The position numbers and the translations under genes are program-made. Shown here piece by piece: positions 60,796-64,000 of a stretch of 64,000 nucleotides of DNA. The DNA is from Pseudomonas bharatica CSV86 (GTDB lineage Bacteria; Pseudomonadota; Gammaproteobacteria; Pseudomonadales; Pseudomonadaceae), in contig NZ_AMWJ02000001.1 in the NCBI RefSeq assembly GCF_000319305.2, positions 434,001 through 498,000 on the forward strand. Direction: 5' to 3'. Numbering within the stretch: position 1 is the first letter of the stretch; each line of letters opens with the position of its first letter. The notes beneath the pieces were generated by a model that saw nothing but the letters and a program-made list of their open reading frames with translations, made no database searches and had not been told where the DNA came from.

Positions 60796-61581
60796 TTACT
60801 TGCCGCTGTAGAGGTTCAGGTCACCGAAGTGCTTCTTCTGGATTTCGGCGTAGGTGCCGTCATCGTGTAACGCTTTGATACCTTTGTTCAGGAGTGCCTT
60901 CAGCTCGGTGTTACCTTTGCGGATGCCGATGGCGGTCTTGGACGGCAGCAGCTCGCTGTCCACCGGTTTGCTCACTTCATAGCCGGCACCCTTCTCGGAC
61001 TTGAGGAAGCCCAGCTCGGCTTGCAGCATGTCCTGGATCGAGGCGTCGAGGCGGCCGGAAAGCAGGTCTGCGTAGACCTGGTCCTGGTTCTGGTAGGCCT
61101 GGGTCTTGACCCCGGCCTTGTCCAGTACGGCCTTGGCGTAGGCTTCCTGGATGGTGCCTTGCTCGTAGCCGACGGTCTTGCCCTTGAGCGAGGCGATATC
61201 GGCGCTCAGCCCGGAACCTTTCTTGTAGACCAGCGCGGTAGGGCCGCTGAATAGTTCATCGGAGAAGTCGATGGCCTTCTCCCGTGCCGGGGTGACGGTC
61301 ATCGACGAAATCACGCCATCGAACTTGTTGGCCTTCAGACCCGGGATCATGCCGTCGAAATCGCTCTCGACCCATTTGCAGGTGACCTTGAGCTCCTTGC
61401 AGATGGCGTTGCCCAGGTCGATATCGAAGCCCACCAGGCTGCCGTCGGCGGCCTTGGACTCGAACGGAGCATAGGAAGGATCGACGCCGAAGCGCAGCTC
61501 TTTGTATTCCTTGGCGAAGGTACTGCCGGCAGCCAGACACAGAGCAACAGCGGAAAGCGTCAGCCATGCTTTTTTCATCAT
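60796..61581 (-). CDS. Periplasmic amino acid-binding protein (HisJ/ArgT type)
   Basis: A 261-residue solute-binding protein with a signal peptide (MMKKAWLTLSAVALCLAAGS, cleavage after TFA). The mature part has the family pattern LRFGVDPSYAPFESKAADGS, GFDIDLGNAIC and SDFDGMIPGLKANKFDGVIS. AAGGA lies before the first of two adjacent ATGs (61581; the second is 61578). It is the first gene of the transporter operon. The ligand is probably a basic amino acid or a derivative. Confidence 0.9.
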   Translation of the reverse strand: MMKKAWLTLSAVALCLAAGSTFAKEYKELRFGVDPSYAPFESKAADGSLVGFDIDLGNAICKELKVTCKWVESDFDGMIPGLKANKFDGVISSMTVTPAREKAIDFSDELFSGPTALVYKKGSGLSADIASLKGKTVGYEQGTIQEAYAKAVLDKAGVKTQAYQNQDQVYADLLSGRLDASIQDMLQAELGFLKSEKGAGYEVSKPVDSELLPSKTAIGIRKGNTELKALLNKGIKALHDDGTYAEIQKKHFGDLNLYSGK

Positions 61582-61919
61582 GTAGTCCTTGTGAAACGGC
61601 GGATATTGGGTATGGCCGTGCACCGTTACCGGTCGCGGCCCGACATCGCAGTGATAGCAATTTCCGCACCATCGTTCCAAAAGTGCTGTCCGGGTTGGGG
61701 TTGGGGGATTCAGGGGATGCATGGCGCCGCCCTGTTTTGGCGCTGGGGGTGGAGTGGGAGGCTGTTTGTCGGTGCAGGGGGGCTGGATGCTATGGTGTGG
61801 CGGCTGCCCTATCGCCGGCAACGCCGGCTCCCACAGGTCGCGTGCACCACCCTGTGGGAGCCGGCGTTGCCGGCGATAGGGCCATCAGCAGCACCAGATC
61901 AAGGACAGGACCCCCGCCA
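61582..61919. other. Divergent gap between the transporter operon and the LuxR-type regulator
   Basis: 338 bases with both promoters and a class C REP doublet (61806-61882). No gene is seen. Confidence 0.6.
61806..61882. repeat. REP doublet (REPIN), class C
   Basis: Inverted pair CCCTATCGCCGGCAACGCCG / CGGCGTTGCCGGCGATAGGG around a loop of about 25 bases. The core CCGGCGTTGCCGGCG differs from classes A and B. Confidence 0.9.
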
Positions 61920-62581
61920 ATGAGGCCCACCCCCGACTTCATGCACTGGTGGCTCGAAGCCAATGCCCGCTTCGACGATTGCCACACCCCGGACGAGCTG
62001 TTCGAGGAAACCGCGCGCCTGACCCGCGCCCTGGATTTCCAGCGCTTCGCCTGGGGCCGCCGCCGCCCCTTGCCGTTCAGTCAGGCCCGTGGGCAGTTCA
62101 CCGGCACCTATCCCGCCGCCTGGCTGGCCGACCAGGATCAGTTCCCGCCCCAGGCCTGCTGCTCTGGGACGACCAGGCCGACGCCCCCGGGAGCCTGCGC
62201 GACTTCGGCTTCGCCAGCGGAGCCACCTTCACCCAGCGTGGTCGCGACGGTAGCTGGCACATGCTCTGCGTCGCCCGTCAGAAAGGCCCGCTCAAAGCCA
62301 GCGAGCTGCTGCCCCTGAAGCTGCACCTGCGCAGCCTGCTGGAACTGCTCGACGAACACCTCGAACGTGTCGAAGGCCGCCCCTGCACCCTCCATCTCAG
62401 CGACCGGGAAACCGAGATCCTGCGCTGGATCGCCGATGGCAAATGCTCCAAGGGCATCGCCGCGATCCTCGAGCTGTCCGAGCACACGGTGAACTTCCAT
62501 ATCAAGAGCATCCTGCGCAAGTTCGACTCGCCCAACCGGGTACAGGCAGCGGCGCAGGCGGCCGCGCTCGGGCTGATCTGA
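61920..62581 (+). CDS. LuxR-type regulator with autoinducer-domain-like N terminus, frame broken
   Basis: Restored length is 220 residues. The N-terminal part (MRPTPDFMHWWLEANARFDD) resembles a LuxR ligand-binding domain; the C-terminal part in the next frame carries the LuxR helix-turn-helix (LSDRETEILRWIADGKCSKG then IAAILELSEHTVNFHIKSIL). The break is at CC 62155-62156; a third C restores FPPQALLLWDDQADAPGSLR. There is no linked luxI, so it probably responds to a metabolite or foreign signal. It lies between the divergent transporter and the FAD oxidoreductase and may control both. Confidence 0.82.
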
Positions 62582-62948
62582 GGCTGCCATCGGTCGCCCG
62601 GCAACCTGTCGTGCCGGCGAGTGTTTAAAGCGGATGCGCAGGTGCAAAACGCAATTCCGGCCCGATGAAAAAGTGAGCCGACCTGCGCCGTGGCGCCATT
62701 CGACGGGACTTTTCCTACACGATTTCACCTGCCTGTTCCGGTAGTTGTCCCCCGCGCCGATGCCCCTAGTGTCTTCGCCGTGCTGTCGAGCGGTGAACGA
62801 CGCAAGGACAATCCCACCCTTTGTCCGCGTCGCTCGCCCTGGACATTCGGACGGGTTCGAGACAAGCCGGCAGCCTGTCTCCTGGCACTGCACTCCTACA
62901 GTGCCAGCCGTCCTGTTTTATTGCTTTCACTCATCGCGGGAGACACCC
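62582..62948. other. Gap between the LuxR-type regulator and the FAD oxidoreductase
   Basis: 367 bases without a recognisable gene. It presumably carries the oxidoreductase promoter. No strong palindrome stands out. Confidence 0.55.
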
Positions 62949-64000
62949 ATGATCCACGACGTTGTTGTGGTCGGCAGCGGTGCTGTCGGCGCGTCCATTG
63001 CCTTCGAACTGGCCAGCCGCGGACTCAGCGTCTGCCGGGTCGGCGAGACTGCCCGGCGTACTGCCGCTTCCCGGGCAGCCGGGGCCATGAACGGCTGTTT
63101 CGGCGAAGTCACCCGCGGTCTTCTGGCCAGTGACCATGGTCGCCTGAAACTGGCCATGGATATCCAGGCCAAGGGCCTCTGGGCCCATTGGTGCGAACGC
63201 CTGGCCCGGGCCAGCGGCAACCCGGCGGGCCTGCTCAGCGCCTGCGGTACCCAGGTGATCCTCAACTCGGCCGGCATGGCCGAGATCGACAGTGTCAACT
63301 TCGGCGCTATCGAACAGGCGCTGCGCGACTACCAGACCTTCTACACCCCGGTGCTTCCCGCTGAGCTGGACTGGATCAAGGCCAACGACCTGGTGCGGCC
63401 GATGCAGGCCCTGCTGATCCCCGACGAAAACGCCATCGACGCCCATCTGCTTCTGGAAAAACTCGACGCCGCGCTGCTCGGCTGTGGCGGCGAGATCATC
63501 GACGGCAATGCCCGTGCGGTCCTCAGCGAAGGCTGGAGCACCACGGGTGTGGCCCTGCACGATGGCCGCCATCTGCCGGCCCGGCATGTGGTGGTTGCCG
63601 CCGGCGTGCATTCCCTGGAACTGTTCGACGGCCTGGAGGACATCCGCCGGCATATCCCGCCGCTGTTCGCCGGTTACGGCGTATCCATCCTTCTGCGCCT
63701 GCCTGCCGGGCGGCAGGTACCGCAAACGGTAATCCGCACGCCCAACCGCGCCTTCGCCTGCGGCCTGCACTGCGTTCCCCGTGGTGACGACCTGCTCTAT
63801 ATCGGCGCCACCAACATCCTTGCCGAGCAACCGCGCAGCCACGCCCAGGTGTCCGACGTGCAGTTCCTCCTCGATTGCGCCGTCGACCAGCTCAACCTCG
63901 ACCTGCACGATGCCGCGATAGTCGATATCCAGGTTGGCAACCGTCCGGTCAGTGCCGACGGCTTCCCGCTGATCGGCGCCTGCGACTATGACGGCCTGTG
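62949..64000 (+). CDS. FAD-dependent amino acid/amine oxidoreductase (DAO family), 3' end beyond the window
   Basis: About 350 residues are visible and the frame is open at the edge. The FAD-binding motif DVVVVGSGAVGASIAFELAS is at the N terminus, followed by TAASRAAGAMNGCFGEV and the return strand VVVAAGVHSLELF. GNRPVSADGFPLIGAC near the end is typical of DadA/ThiO-like oxidases. GGAG lies 6 bases before ATG 62949. With the linked binding protein, permeases and deacylase it suggests uptake and oxidation of an amino acid derivative. Confidence 0.85.
   Translation, partial: MIHDVVVVGSGAVGASIAFELASRGLSVCRVGETARRTAASRAAGAMNGCFGEVTRGLLASDHGRLKLAMDIQAKGLWAHWCERLARASGNPAGLLSACGTQVILNSAGMAEIDSVNFGAIEQALRDYQTFYTPVLPAELDWIKANDLVRPMQALLIPDENAIDAHLLLEKLDAALLGCGGEIIDGNARAVLSEGWSTTGVALHDGRHLPARHVVVAAGVHSLELFDGLEDIRRHIPPLFAGYGVSILLRLPAGRQVPQTVIRTPNRAFACGLHCVPRGDDLLYIGATNILAEQPRSHAQVSDVQFLLDCAVDQLNLDLHDAAIVDIQVGNRPVSADGFPLIGACDYDGL

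Overview
The window is high-GC gammaproteobacterial DNA from a Pseudomonas of the putida/fluorescens type. Evidence is the glp, aat-aau, argF-grxD-bfr, pyrC-motY-argG-nth-rnf-metG-apbC-dcd gene order, which from memory follows the P. putida KT2440 chromosome around PP_1060 to PP_1103, plus many Pseudomonas-type REP doublets. It is ordinary core chromosome interrupted by two copies of one insertion sequence and a few accessory genes.

Layout: 1-7.5 kb holds an FMN-binding glutamate synthase-like gene (cut by the edge), the large helicase lhr, a Nudix hydrolase, a LysE-type exporter and metR. 7.5-12.7 kb is a single 1717-codon gene for a DUF6543/dermonecrotic-toxin-like protein. 13-20.5 kb holds an exported alpha/beta hydrolase, the AauR-AauS two-component system and its target, the acidic amino acid transporter AatJQMP, with a clear sigma-54 promoter and upstream AauR-type sites. 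20.9-28.9 kb is the glycerol cluster glpD, glpR, glpK, glpF; glpK is split by an ISL3 element. 29-38.4 kb holds YbaK, an orphan ABC ATPase with argF, a molybdopterin oxidoreductase, grxD, bfr, bfd, a peroxiredoxin, rnt and pyrC. A second, inverted copy of the ISL3 element (38.6-41.5 kb) sits 20 bp before motY. 42.6-54.2 kb holds argG, a membrane protein, an orphan NarL-type regulator, a PA3496-type small protein, nth, an Rnf set without rnfB/rnfC, metG, apbC, a cold-shock gene and dcd. 54.2-57.3 kb holds PdeM and its DEXH helicase. 57.4-64 kb is a HisJQMP-type transporter with an M14 deacylase, a LuxR-type regulator and a FAD oxidoreductase cut by the right edge.

The main discoveries are: (1) two apparently identical 2985-bp ISL3 elements carrying a cysteine-rich ArsP-type permease and an ArsR-type regulator with twin operators, each with its own 8-bp target duplication; one truncates GlpK, the other separates motY from its native upstream region; (2) a REP doublet lying in frame inside rnfA; (3) six one-base deletions in G/C runs that break five otherwise intact genes, which points to uncorrected sequencing errors more than to real decay; (4) an Rnf cluster lacking the redox-active B and C subunits.
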